From Trogon surrucura (lineage: Eukaryota > Chordata > Aves > Trogoniformes > Trogonidae), in NCBI GenBank assembly GCA_020746105.1, contig CM036617.1, forward strand, positions 42,251,898 through 42,315,897: 64,000 nucleotides of DNA, given 5' to 3'. Shown one piece after another: positions 13,118 through 25,081 of the stretch. Both the position numbers and the translations under genes were made by a program. Numbering within the stretch: position 1 is the stretch's first letter; every line of letters begins with the position of its first letter. The notes under the pieces were generated by a model. The model worked only from the letters and a program-made list of their open reading frames with translations. It was not told where the DNA came from and did no database searches.

Positions 13118-14401
13118 ACCAGTTAATCAGCTATTTCAGAAATGTATCATGTTCCTGAACTCTTCATTCTATCATCAAAAAAATATATTAGAAAAAAACC
13201 CTCAAACACTAAAAAATATAAAACAAAAACGCTAAAAAAAAAATCGTCACATTTCAGAACTGTAGCAGAATTGTAGCATAGCCAAGAGCCTTATAAAGTT
13301 TTAGAAGGAATGAGAAGTCTGCAGGGAGACCAGGTGAGTCTGTGTAGAAAGCATGAGGATCTACAGGCTCAAAGGAGACTTTTATTAATACGAACTTTTT
13401 ACATACTAAACAAATTGTCCCTTAACATTTGCTGTTAAGAGAAGAAACACTGCATGGAGAGGTGAAATAGAACAATAAGATCTGTCAAGCCACATTTTTT
13501 GTCAATGGGCATGTTAAACCATGACACCTGGGTGTAAGTACTGTCAGTTCACATAAAGCTGATGGTGCACTGTTTGAGAAACTTCAACTGCTGAGGGCAG
13601 AGCTGCATTTAAAGACTCTGTCCGTGAATCTGTCAGACATAAGAACAAATACTTTAAATGATAGAAAGGAATCTCAAGAGACAGATCTGTAAATTATTAT
13701 TTTTTTTTTAACTATACAAGTTGTCTGAAACAACACTACAGAGATCTCAAAGCTTTTTCGGCCATTCTTCCACTGACCATTTAACTCCTGACTTCAGCTG
13801 TCATATTTTTTTCTTTGTTGTACTTGTGTGCATAGGACATATGTGGAGGGGAAAAAAAATCAAAATTCTAAGCTGTCAGTGTAATGAGTGAACAGAATAC
13901 CTAGCCGATATAGTTAGAAGGGTTTGAAGAGATACCTAGCTCACTGCTAGTTCATATATTGACAGCTCTATTTATTCTTTATTATTTGGAGCTGTGTTTC
14001 AACAATGCTGTAGTCACATCATAGCTTTTCTTTCACTGTCATTTACCAGTATTTCACAGGCAGCAAGGGTATTATTTAAAGGCAAATGAAGTCATTACAC
14101 CTATCCCATCATATTGATGCGTTCTTCCAGAAACATACACCTAACAACTTCATCTTTCTTCTGCTTCTCAGGGTTACTGGTGTCTGTTTCTTCAGATCTA
14201 TTTTTACTCCTTTTTTTTTTTTTTATTTTCCCCACAGGCTTAGAATCCCAAACATCAGTGAAACATCTTAAAATTTGCTTCAGTTTTAAGTTCAATTTAG
14301 GGGCTTTTCTGGCTAAGAGAAGGAAAAATATGCATGAAGTTACACTCTGTGAATTCAGTTAAGAATTTCACTGTGCATTTACAGAATAACTAGTGACAAG
14401 T
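13118..14401. other. Low-copy AT-rich DNA
   Basis: No gene or named repeat. Short A-rich patches occur near 13167-13245. Confidence 0.5.
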
Positions 14402-15587
14402 TGTTTTGGTTTGGCCTGGCTGGATTTTGGCAGCGGTGGGGGAGCTGCAGGGTGGCTTCTGTAAGAAGCTGCTAGAAGCTCCCCAAGTTTGATAGAGCCA
14501 ATGCCAGCCAGCTCCAAAGAGGGACCCGTCACTGGCCAAGGCTGAGCCTATCAGTAAGGTGATAGCAGAGGAACGCCTCTGTGAAAAACATATTTAAGAA
14601 CGGGGAAAAGAACTGCGCCATAACAGCTGGCACAGAGATGGAGGAGTGTGTGCAGACACCAAGGTCAGTGAAGAAGGAGGAGGACGGAGGATGAGCTCCA
14701 GGTGCCGGAGCAGAGAGAGTCCCCCGGGTCTGTGGTGAAGACTATGGTGAAGCGGGTTCTCCCCCTGCAGCCCATGGGCGGGGTGCAGATGTCCACCGTG
14801 AGGATCACCGCGTAGATGTCCACCGAGGACTCCACGCCGTGTGGGTGGATACCTGAAAGGGGACTGTAGCCAGTGGGAAGCCCGCATCAGAGCAAGTCGC
14901 TGCCGGAACCTGTAGCCCGTGGAAGAGAGGAATGCCCACGCTGGAGCAGGTTGGCTGGTGGGACTTTTGGAATTCTGTGGGTGGCTCACGCTGGAGCAGT
15001 TTCCCCCGAAGGACTGCGCCTCAGACTCACGAGGGGTGGGCTGCCCCTCGTGAGGTGTCTCACGTTGGGCAGTTTGTGATGAATTGCCCTTCGTGGGACG
15101 ACTCACGTGGAGAAGAGAGCGTGAAGCTTGTCTCCCATGAGAGGGACCCCACAGTGGCCCTGGGGAAGAGTGAAGAGTCCTCCCCCGGAATGAAGAAGCA
15201 GTGGAACCAACGTCGGATGAACTGACCGCAGCCCCCATTCCCTGTCCCCCCTGCGCCGCTCGGGGGGAGGAGGTGGAGAAACCGGGATTGATGTTAAGCC
15301 CGGGAAGAAGGGAGGGATGGGGGGAAGGTGTTCTGTTTGTTAAGATCTGTTTGCTCTTTCTCACTTCTCACTACTCCTCTCTGATTAGTTCTTTTAATAA
15401 ATGTACCTAATTTCCCCAAAACTGAGTCTGTTTTGCCCGGGACGGTAAATGAGGGTGATCTCCCTGTCCTTATCTCAAACCCTGAGCCCTTGGAAATATT
15501 TTCTCCCCCTGTTCAGCAGTGAAGGGGTGGGGGGTGAGTGAGCAGCTGTGTGGGTACCTGCCAGCTGGCCAGGGTCAACCCACAACA
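14402..15587 (+). mobile_element. Solo LTR (ERVL-like) with perfect 5-bp target duplication
   Basis: A 1186-bp LTR running from TGTTTTGGTTTGGCCTGG to GTCAACCCACAACA. The direct repeat CAAGT flanks it at 14397-14401 and 15588-15592. ACATATTTAAGAA near 14588 is the TATA-like box, and AATAAA at 15396-15401 is the polyadenylation signal. The middle (about 14870-15130) holds degenerate repeats built on CACGCTGGAGCAG. The LTRs at 48072-54189 and 38757-39132 are the same family, and 7305-8112 is related. No gag, pol or env is present, so the internal part was lost by LTR-LTR recombination. A 256-codon antisense frame inside it is a product of its GC-rich, stop-poor composition. Confidence 0.92.
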
Positions 15588-16149
15588 CAAGTCTACTGTC
15601 CAGGCATCGCACATATCTCTTTTCTTGGAAATCCTGGAAGAAAAAAAAACCCAAAAGTTCTTAAAAGAAGAGAGACTTGACTATAAAAGACAAAAAGAAA
15701 GATATTTTATTTGGGTAACCTTACAATATGCGATGAGTCTTTGGGCCTTATGTTCCTTGTACCTGTCTACCTCTAACCCACTGACATTTACCTTTCATGA
15801 ATTATACAACATTGACTTTTTGCCACTGTAATTTTCCACTATAATTTGTTACATTTTCAAACTATTCTTTGCCAAAATTTCTTTCTTAAATTCAGAAAGA
15901 CTTTTTTATTTAATCTAAAGCTATTTTATTCTATTACATCTCATTTTTAGCCTTCAGATATGTATTCCATACTCATTTCAATTTCTCTCAAATGAAATCT
16001 CCACAGATAACTTCCTCTGTTACCCAAGTAACCTATCATGATATTTATTTATTAGGAATATTACAGCAATTGTCCAAATGGGTTAGATAAGTAAGTTAGA
16101 TTAGATAAATGATTTTGACTATATAAGGGGATAGTGGAGGGGATTGAAA
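15588..16149. other. Low-copy AT-rich spacer
   Basis: No gene or named repeat seen. Confidence 0.5.
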
Positions 16150-17139
16150 ATTATCTGAAAGGCAGAGGAAAAAGTCCAGCTGGAGACCAGTCACAGTGGT
16201 ATACCCCAAGGGTCGATAATGTCTCCTTCGTTAATAACAGTGGGTCAAGAGAGCATCCTCAGCAAGTTCATGGATGATACAAAACTGTGAGGAGTAGTTG
16301 GTACATCAGATGGATATGCCGCCATTCTAACAAACCCCAGTGAGACAGAGAATTTTGTGGATAGGAATCTCATGAAAGGAATGCCAGATCCTGCACTGGT
16401 TCACCCTGGAACCCAAATGATTTGAAAGTAATTTTACAGAGAGGGACCTGGATATCCTGGTGGACAGTAAGCTGACCAGGATCCAGTGACTTGCCCTCAC
16501 CGCCAAGAATATCAACAGTTTCCTGGGTTGAATTAAGAAATTTAGAATTTAGAAATTCTAGAATCAGGAGAATCCATTAAGAAGAATGCTGCCAGCAGAG
16601 AAGTTATTTTTACTCTCTCCTCTCTCCTGGTGAGGCTACATCTGGGGTATTGGGTCCAGCTGTAGATCCCACAGCACAAGAGAGGCATGGACATACTGGA
16701 GAACAAGTCCAGCACCGGGCCACGAAGATGGTTAAGGATCTGGAGCACCCTTCATATGGGATGTTGTCCTGTTTGGAGAAGAGAACACTCAGGGAGATCT
16801 TATTTATGTACATTAATGCTTGAGGGGAGACAGTAAAGTAGATGGAGCCAGATTTTTCTTCATGATATCCGGCAACAAGACAAGAGGCAATGGGCCCGAA
16901 TTAAAGCACATGAATTTCACCCGACACAAGGAAACACTTTTCTGAGTGTGAGGGTGGTTGCACAGTGGAACAGGTTGTCTAGAGAAATTGCGCAGTCTCC
17001 ATCTGAGGAGATATTCAAAATTTGACTGTACATGGTTGTGATAACATGCTCTAGATGACTTTGTCTGAGCAGGAGTTTTGGTCTAGATAATTTCGAGAAG
17101 TGACTTCAAACACCAGCCATCCTGAGATTCTGTGAAATG
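16150..17139 (+). mobile_element. Old CR1 fragment, plus strand
   Basis: A worn plus-strand CR1 running from the reverse-transcriptase region to the 3' end. Recognisable stations in order are 'gtggtataccccaaggg' for the (V)PQG motif, 'agcaagttcatggatgatacaaaactg' for the catalytic FADDTKL segment, 'gagagggacctggatatcctggtgg' for ERDLGVLV, 'tggtgaggctacatctggggtattg' for VRPHLEY, and 'cacagtggaacaggttgtc' for HWN+LP. It ends near 'atcctgagattctgtgaa', a decayed form of the CR1 terminal repeat. Many frameshifts and stops mark it as old. The 5' boundary is approximate. Confidence 0.85.
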
Positions 17140-20100
17140 CAACTTCAAGTTTATTAACATAGAAATAAATGTGTTAAATCAGATAGTTTAGTTCTGTCTA
17201 AAACAAACAACAAGATCTTTCATTTACTGAAGTCTGACAGACTTTGTTAGCTCCATTATTTTAGATGTGTTCTACACCAGTCTTCACAAATTCTTATTAT
17301 GCTGCCACCACAAGAAAAATCTAACCCTTCTTGCTCTGATCACATTCTTAAAAACAAAGAGGTACTACAATTTCATCTCTGAGTTCTACACTTTATCCAA
17401 AATTTTTTCATTTTTACCATTTGTGCATAATACAATCTTGTCTTCCCTTTGATTTTTGTTTTCAGTTTTATAATTTCATGTTAACCAGTAAATATTAAAA
17501 CTCATAAAAGGAATGAAGGATATAATAATTATATTTTTTAATTGTTCTTTTAAATTATTTATTTTTAATTCATTTTTTAATTTTATTGTTAAGGAGTCTG
17601 CTGTATCAGACTTTCTAATTACATACTACTTCATAGAGTTGGATTTTTTTAATAAAAATAATATGGAAACCACTTATTCAAAGTTACATATGTATTAATT
17701 TTATGTCCAAGCATATTGTTGCTACTAAAAGTGCTGAGCTCTGGAAAAGCTATTTATTTTAAACTTTTGTGGTTTTAAGTTTCAGCATGTGTTACCGCTG
17801 TTCTGATTTATTTCTGGTATTTTGTTTTTGGTCAGTGAACTTGTACAAAGGTTCAAGCCAGTTCGCTAAGACATGGAACCACTCAGAAAGTAGACATAGA
17901 TGCAATCACAGAGGTTAATACAAGATCAAAACTCTTTTATTGTATCTTCTCACAGTAACATACGGATTCCTGCAGGTTTTCTTATTATCTGCTTAGACTA
18001 AACTACAGTAAGCATCCCTCTTCTCGCTTAGTGAGAGTTAATAACCTACTGTGTGTGTGAATAGGTACATGAAGCTTGCTTTTCATGAGGTTTGTTAGCA
18101 AGGAATCACAGGAAGATATTTAGTTTCTCCAAGAAAAGCATTAAGTAAAAGATAGAAAAAGAGCAGACGATTCCAGTAACATCACATATAAGGATCTTCA
18201 GGCTGTTACCATTGATTTTGATTTTTGCGTGTGGACCTCTCCTATAACAATATCTTCACATGGCGTATGAACATCATTCTTTGGTCATAATTAATGAATA
18301 GTACCCAAAAAAACTATTATAATGTGAGAAAAGAGAATCATTCTCACTCAGAGGGGGTAGAGAGAGGTTAATCAGTACTCTGCTTTTTGCTCTCTATCTG
18401 CACAATCTCAGAGGCACCTTTTAGAAAGGCTACTGTGGACAGAGCCAAAACCTCACAAATTGTACCAAGGTATATAAGCAGATATTTGGTAAACTTGGAT
18501 TACTTTCTTGTGAACATAGAAGTTAGCATGTTACTGTTAACATACTGGAATAGTAGAAATTAATCTTTTTAGCACTAAAAATCTCTCGCTTCCCTTCAGT
18601 GGGGCACAGAAAGCAACTTTATAACAGTACATTCAAAAAAACTCTGAGCTTTCTATTGAAATTCTTCACTGATACATACATATAAATTATTGATGTAAGA
18701 GAATTATACCAAACTTGGATGGAATTAATGAACTCTAAAGTCATGAGCATTCTGGAGCTTCTGCACAGAACTTGGAGTACATCTATGTTAATATAACAGT
18801 AGCATTCACAAAGTAAATGAGTAGATAAATACATAATTTCTTCATTGCTTCTCTCAGCCTAATCAGATTTCTAAAAGAAGCATCAGTAAAGCAGCTATTC
18901 TTACCAGGCATTCCTACGTTTCCATATTGTTTTTACTAAGTTCTGCAAAAACCTTTCTTGAGTCAAGATTTCTTCCATGTTTTCATAAAGAAAACATGCA
19001 CTTACTAAATTTACAGAAGATGAAGTGTGGGGAACACTATCAATACATTGGAAAACAAGATAATAAATAGCAAAGATTGCAACAAATTAAAATAAATTAG
19101 GCTCAAAAATTAATTAACTGAGGAAAATTCCAAGATTCCATACTTTAATGAGTGAACAGATACAAGATGAAAAACTGTGATTAAGTAGCAGGTCTGAAAA
19201 AAAAGCATCTGGAGATTTAAACACACTAAAATCTAAAAATTAGGTCTCCTGCCACTGTGGGAGGGAAGAGAATGGCAGGAATGTATTTAAATTAGTAATG
19301 TATAAGAAATAATCCTACTTTATTCTCCTGAGTATAGTCTAACATTGTCCATTGCATTTCTCTAAATACTTGGACCAAACTGATGGATTACTCCCCATTC
19401 TACCACAAACAAACAAACCAACCAAAAAAACAAAACAAAACAAAACACCCCAACCAAACAAAACCCCACAACAATAAAAATAACAAAAATTTCCCCAAAA
19501 AACCCATGGTCTACCAAAAATACTGAATGAACTGATATCATTTAACTTTCAAGGGTAAGTAAATTACGTGATAACAGCTTCTAACTATAAACAATGATGA
19601 GAAAAAATTAAAAAAATACTGTAATTCTATGCTTATTTTATATAGAAGAGTCTGCAATTGGCTTAAAATACAGGAAAAAAATTTCAGAGAAAACAATGGA
19701 AAAGACTTTGTAACAAGTGCAATCGGGCATCAGAGTAGACTTCCTAAACAGACACTGAAAAGGCAAAAAGCTGTTGCAAATTTTACCATATAGTTCACTT
19801 GTCCTTGATACACAGGGACACATAAGGCAGGTTCTGGAAGTATTTTCCAGTCATACCATTTTGAAATATTGAAACTAAGAACTTTAGATACATATGATTT
19901 TTAAAGTTCTTCTTACACAGAGTCAATGATGATCAGCTGATCATACATCTCTACTCCTGAAAAAGTCTACCCTGACCAAGATTTCAGAATGCCTGCCTCA
20001 ATAATCATACGGAGCCCTTCCGTGAGTAAACTGAACACAGTATTTCCATTTAAGACATTCTCACCTCCATTTTCAACCATTAAAAAGTTCTACTATCCCC

Positions 20101-21868
20101 ATTTGACTTGTGTTTTGATAAATTTACTTGACTAATGAAATAAAGACAGGAAAATAAATCAAATAGGAATATTCTTAATTGAACCAGAAATTTGTTTCTA
20201 TTTTACGTATGATATACATGTTTTTCTACAACAAAATCAACTCTTAATTTCTTCATTATAGGATGAAAGACATTTTATGCCGTAATACTGAGTTTTGAAA
20301 CATCATGAAAAATGTTACATAAGAAATCTGACACAGCCTTTTAAAACCTAATCCAAATTAAGCGAGAATTAGAATTAGTTAAGTTTAGAATAGAAATTCG
20401 AGAAAGCATTTCCAAACCTGTTCCTCTGCCTTGGTGCTTAAATTTTGTGATAAAGTTTCTCTGGACACCTGTGTTATTGAGCTTTTGCTCTACTGACTCC
20501 CTGAAAGCTTTCTAGGTAGTCTGCACTGATTGCTAGCTCTCACTTGTGTCCACCTGGTTTGCAGAAAACAGGTATTCCGGTGTCTAGTAACAGAATTGCT
20601 GTGATTGATGTTTGTACTCTCGTTCAGAGTAAATACAATTCAATTAAAAGCACTGTGCTACTGTTTGATTTTGTTCATTAAACCTACTTATCTGCAAAAT
20701 ATTTACTCCAGGAGTCAAATATCTAGGCTTTAAACAAGTCCCAGTCTAATCCATTTGAAAAAACATCTTCTGCAGTCAGAGAAAAAGTTTTAGCAACCAG
20801 AATGTGGATCGTCAGTGATGAGTATGTTTTTTAATTCTGCAGTTGAAACCGACACCTTATGCAGAAAAGAATATAAAATTCCAGATCACTGGGAAAATAT
20901 GCTGGAGAAAGGAAGCTGACTTTGTCATCTTGCAGTTATCACTGTCAGCTGGGAGTTGGAAGTTTGTCACCAACATGTCTGGATACTTCTTTCTGATGAA
21001 TAAAAATAATTAGTAAAACAGCAGTGACTAGAACTCCACAGTCTACTCAAATTTAGATGTTGGAATGTTAGACTTTATCACACGTTTTACTTTAATTTTT
21101 ATTTATGGACATTGCAAAGAAGAAAATATTTTTAGTTCATGTGGGTTTTTTTTTTTCATTTTTTTCTATGGATACCTCCTAAAGGTTGAGATGACTTGTA
21201 TCCTAGACAAACTTCTTTGTCTCTGTTGAACATAAATCATGACATGACAAAGAGAAGTGCAGATAAACACACAGAAAATGTCTGGGTGTGGTAGGATGTT
21301 TTCCACTATTGCACAAATAGGACAATATACAGTACCATTTTGTCTAGCCACTGTTCTGAATTTAAGCTGTTAAATTCACGGTCAATGGCTTCTTAGATTA
21401 AATGCTTGTGCAAATGCTCAGCTATGTCCTTAAATTCATAAATATGGACTATGACACTATGTTTTAAAACTTTTGGGAAATTTAACTTCTTGCATATATA
21501 AAAGCAAATAACCTGTTGCATTCATCCTCAGTGCCATAAAAAAAGCAGGGTCCCTCTGTCATTTTATTGGGTTTTTCAATCAGCAATAGATGAACAAAGT
21601 CCTCAAGTGCCGAGTGCCTAATCTATCAAGCATGATCCAGGGAATATCTCTTTTTCAAAGTGATTTTTATAGTTAAGAAAACTGCAATGGTTTAATTACA
21701 TGCCCTATTTTATTTACTACGGCATAAATTGTCACATGGAAAAGCTGTTAGCATCTTGATGGCTCCACTTATCTAATCTCTAATCCTAATGAGAAAAATG
21801 AGAGATTTGAGATAAGTAACTTTTCATGTGGCATCAGAAAGATTTCCCTATTTCTTATGAAGTGACAC
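17140..21868. other. Low-copy AT-rich DNA, no gene seen
   Basis: The longest open frames are about 60-70 codons and look random. An A/C-rich low-complexity patch lies at about 19406-19500. No LTR, CR1 or RNA gene recognised. Confidence 0.55.
19406..19500. repeat. A/C-rich low-complexity tract
   Basis: Runs of CAAACAAACC and (AAAAC)n units with very few G or T. This is simple low-complexity sequence with no coding potential. Confidence 0.8.
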
Positions 21869-22690
21869 TTAGAATCACAGTACTGTAAAATCATTTAAGT
21901 TGGAAAAGGCCTTTGAGATCATTGAGTCCAACCATTAACCTCACAATGACAGGTTCACCTCTTAACTATGTTCTAAGCACCACATCTACATGATTTTTAA
22001 ATACCTCCAGGGGTGGTGACTCAACCATTTCCCTGTTCCAATGCTTGACTACCCTTATGGCAAAAAAGTTTATTTCCTAATATGCAATCTAAACCTCCCC
22101 TGGCATAACTTAAGTCTATTTCCTCTCATCCTATAACTTGTTATGTGAGAGAAGATGCAGACCTCCACCTCACTGAAACCTCCTTCCAGGCAGTTGTAGA
22201 GAGCAATAAGGTCTTCTCTCAGACTCCATTGTTCCAGGCTAAATAACCCCAGTTCTCAGCTGCTCCTCGTAAGATTTTTTTCTCTAGACTCTTCACTAGT
22301 TTTGGATACACTCCAGCACCTCAATGTCTTTCTTGTCATGAGGGGTTCAAAACTGAATGCAGGATTCCAGTTGTGGCCCCACCAGTGCCGAGCACAGGTA
22401 AAAAATCACTTCCCTAGTCTTGGTTGACACACTATTTTTGACACAAGCCAAGTAGCTATTGGCCTTCTTGGCCACCTGGGAACACTGATGGATCATTTTC
22501 ATGCAGCTACCAACCCTCAGGTCCTTTTCTGCTGGGCAACTTTCCAGCCACTCTTCCCCAAGCCTGCAGAGCTGCCTGAGATTGTTGTGATCATAGGCAG
22601 GACCCTGGACTTGGTCTTGTTGACCTCGTATAGTTGACCCTGGCACATCAATCCAACTTGTCCAGATTCCTCTGTAGAGCTTCATGCTCT
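21869..22690 (-). mobile_element. CR1 fragment, minus strand
   Basis: Minus-strand CR1 with its 3' end at the low coordinate ('agaatcacag...', then 'ggaaaaggcctttgagatcattgagtccaacc'), running up through the 3' UTR and the C-terminal part of ORF2. A remaining 112-codon frame at 22347-22685 still reads the C-terminal signatures DVPG, LEES-like and VAKKAN, but it is interrupted on both sides. The upper end is at about 'gtagagcttcatgctctg'. It belongs to an older subfamily than the copy at 49-54 kb and is similar to the one at 45206-45656. Confidence 0.9.
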
Positions 22691-24053
22691 GACACTTGAA
22701 AATATGCTAGTTGACGTTGAGACTTAGAATTGTTGATGATCTAGGTGTCACAGAGAAATAGACACTTCTTGTCAAATTGCTCAAACAGTCTGTATGTAAA
22801 TAGCATTTGAAAGACTGACTGAGCTCAATTCAGTCACCCAGATGTAAGATATTTTCAGGGACTGCATGAAGCTGGTCGATACACCTGTGAGAATCTCCGT
22901 GGGAGATCTTCTGAACAAGCAGTCAAAGGACAGAGTGAGAGATCTAAAAAAACACAGAAAAAAAAAGCTTAAGCAGCTGAATTTCAGTCCAGAGATTAAT
23001 CAGAAAGCTACAGTGCAGAAGTACCAGTAGAAAAGCTACATGAAGTATTTCTTACACTGGATGAGAACTGTTATTTACAACCGTTAATACAATATCAGAA
23101 GCATACCTAAGTTAAACCACATTCAACATAAGGTAACTGATACTGGCCATATCTATATTATTAAAGCATTCAGAAAGAGTAGGAAAGAAGCAACAGATCA
23201 AAGTAATCAGTGCTGGGGATGCTTCATGTACACCAGGTCAGGTTCAGAGCTTTTATTTCTGCGTAGATTTAGTCTGATCCCATTTACTGAACAACCCCAC
23301 TACAAACATAGTATAAAGATGCCTGAAGGTATAGAGGTTTGTTTTACAACAAGAAGATAAAACATGTTAGTTCATTCATGAAAAATAGATTCTGTTTTAG
23401 CTTCCCCTCACAGAAAATTAGTTTGCGGAGAGTAAAGCTACTTATTAAATTTAATCATCAAATGGTAAATGGGGACAATGAGTAGACTAATTTCAAAACC
23501 ACGTGTGTTTTGAACCAGGAAGCTAATGAGGAAGAAGCTAATTCTGGGAATAAAGTTTCTTCATTACACTGTGTGCATTACATAATCCCAGAAATTAAAA
23601 TTACAATGAATGGCAGCTACTTTAATTCTTAAAAAGGATCATTCCTAAATCTCATAAGAATAGGTGAATTCCAAAATTAACTCTTTTAGAGTTCAACACG
23701 TTTAACCTAAACACTTATTATTGCCTTCTACTTAATTTGTGTAAAATTCTCTAAAAGTCTATAGCATCTAAATTTTTAAGGAAATGCGAGACACTTCCAC
23801 GTATCCATGACAGTCTATACAGCCATTTTTTGAGCATTTTATTTAACTTATGGTGGTGACAGGATGTACGTAAAAGTTTACTGGCCAGAAGACTTTTCAG
23901 CCTACTATACCATGTAGTGGTGAAATTCATATCTCAGCAGTGTGACATAGCCAAATGTCTGACATTTATGCCATAAATTGCATCTTTTTAGATCATTTTC
24001 ACTTATACTTTTGTGAGTCATTTGTGGGCCTAAATGCACCTAATCACTGATCA
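22691..24053. other. Low-copy AT-rich DNA
   Basis: No gene or named repeat seen. Confidence 0.5.
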
Positions 24054-25032
24054 CAAGAGGTGTCCCCCAAGACTCGGTACTGGACCCAGTCCTGCTTATC
24101 ATTTTCATCAATGATTTGAATGAGGGGATAGAGTGCACTCTTAGTGAGTTTGCACACAACACCAGGCTGAGTGGAAGTGTCGATATGCTTGAGGGTAAGG
24201 AGGCTCTACAGAGGGATCTGGATAGGCTGGATCACTGGACCAAGGCCAGTCACATGAGTTTAATAAGACCAAATGTCAGGTCCTGCACTTCAGCCACAAC
24301 AACCTCTAGCAGTGCTACAGGCTTGGGGAGGAGTGGCTGGAGAGCTAACAGGCAGAGAGGGATTTGGGAGTAGATGGCCAGCTGAACATGAGCCAGCAGT
24401 GTGCCCAGGTGACCAAGAAGGCCAACAGCATCCTGGCCTGTATCAGGAATGGTGCAGTCAGCAGGAGCAGGGACCTGATCGCTCCCCCATACTAGGCTTT
24501 GGTGAGGCCTCACCTCGAGTACTGTGTCCAGTTTTGGGTCCCTCACTACAAGAGGGACATGGAGATGCTGGCGAGGGTACAGAGACAGGCTACCAAGCTG
24601 GTAAAAAATTTGGAGCATGTTTACCATGAAGAGCTGAGGGATCTCAGGCTGTTTAGTCTATAGAAGAGGAGACTGAGAGGAGATCTTATCACTCTCTACA
24701 ACTACCTGAAAGGAGTTTATAGGGAGGCGGGAGGTTGGTCTGTTCTCCCTAGGGGCGAGTGATCAGACAAGGGGAAATGGCCTTAAATTGTGTCAGGGGA
24801 GGTTCAGGGTGGATATTAGGAACAATTTCTTTACTGAGAGGGTTGTCAGCCATTGGAACAGGCTGCCAGGGGAGGTGGTTGAGCCACCATCCCTGGAGGT
24901 GTTTAAGAGATGGGTAGATGTTGTGGTGAGGGGCATGGATTAGTGGTGTTGATAGGGCTAGTATAAAGGTTGGACTTGATGATATTGAAGGTCTTTCCCA
25001 ACCAGAACTGTTTCATGATTCTATAATCATAG
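24054..25032 (+). mobile_element. CR1 fragment, plus strand, with broken reverse transcriptase
   Basis: The copy begins inside the reverse transcriptase at the motif B region (GVPQDSV...FINDLNEG), continues through thumb and C-terminal sequence, and ends in the 3' UTR with ATGATTCTATAATCATA. The catalytic FADD box reads FAHN, so the active-site aspartates are lost. Frames switch at least once (open stretches at 24116-24373 and 24273-24629). It is 5'-truncated and immobile. It is followed at once by an (AAAT)n tract at 25053-25081. Confidence 0.92.
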
Positions 25033-25050
25033 ATTTGTAAAGAAATATGT

Positions 25051-25052
<2 letters not shown>

Positions 25053-25081
<29 letters not shown>
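25053..25081. repeat. (AAAT)n microsatellite
   Basis: Seven tandem AAAT units about 20 bases beyond the CR1 3' end. They may have grown from the insertion tail. Confidence 0.95.

Noticed and set aside
14594..15364. 256-codon open frame on the minus strand
   Set aside because: It lies antisense within a solo LTR and is rich in S, P, R, G and H, as random GC-rich stop-poor sequence would be. It has no domain, and the related LTR at 48 kb has only a shorter, different antisense frame.
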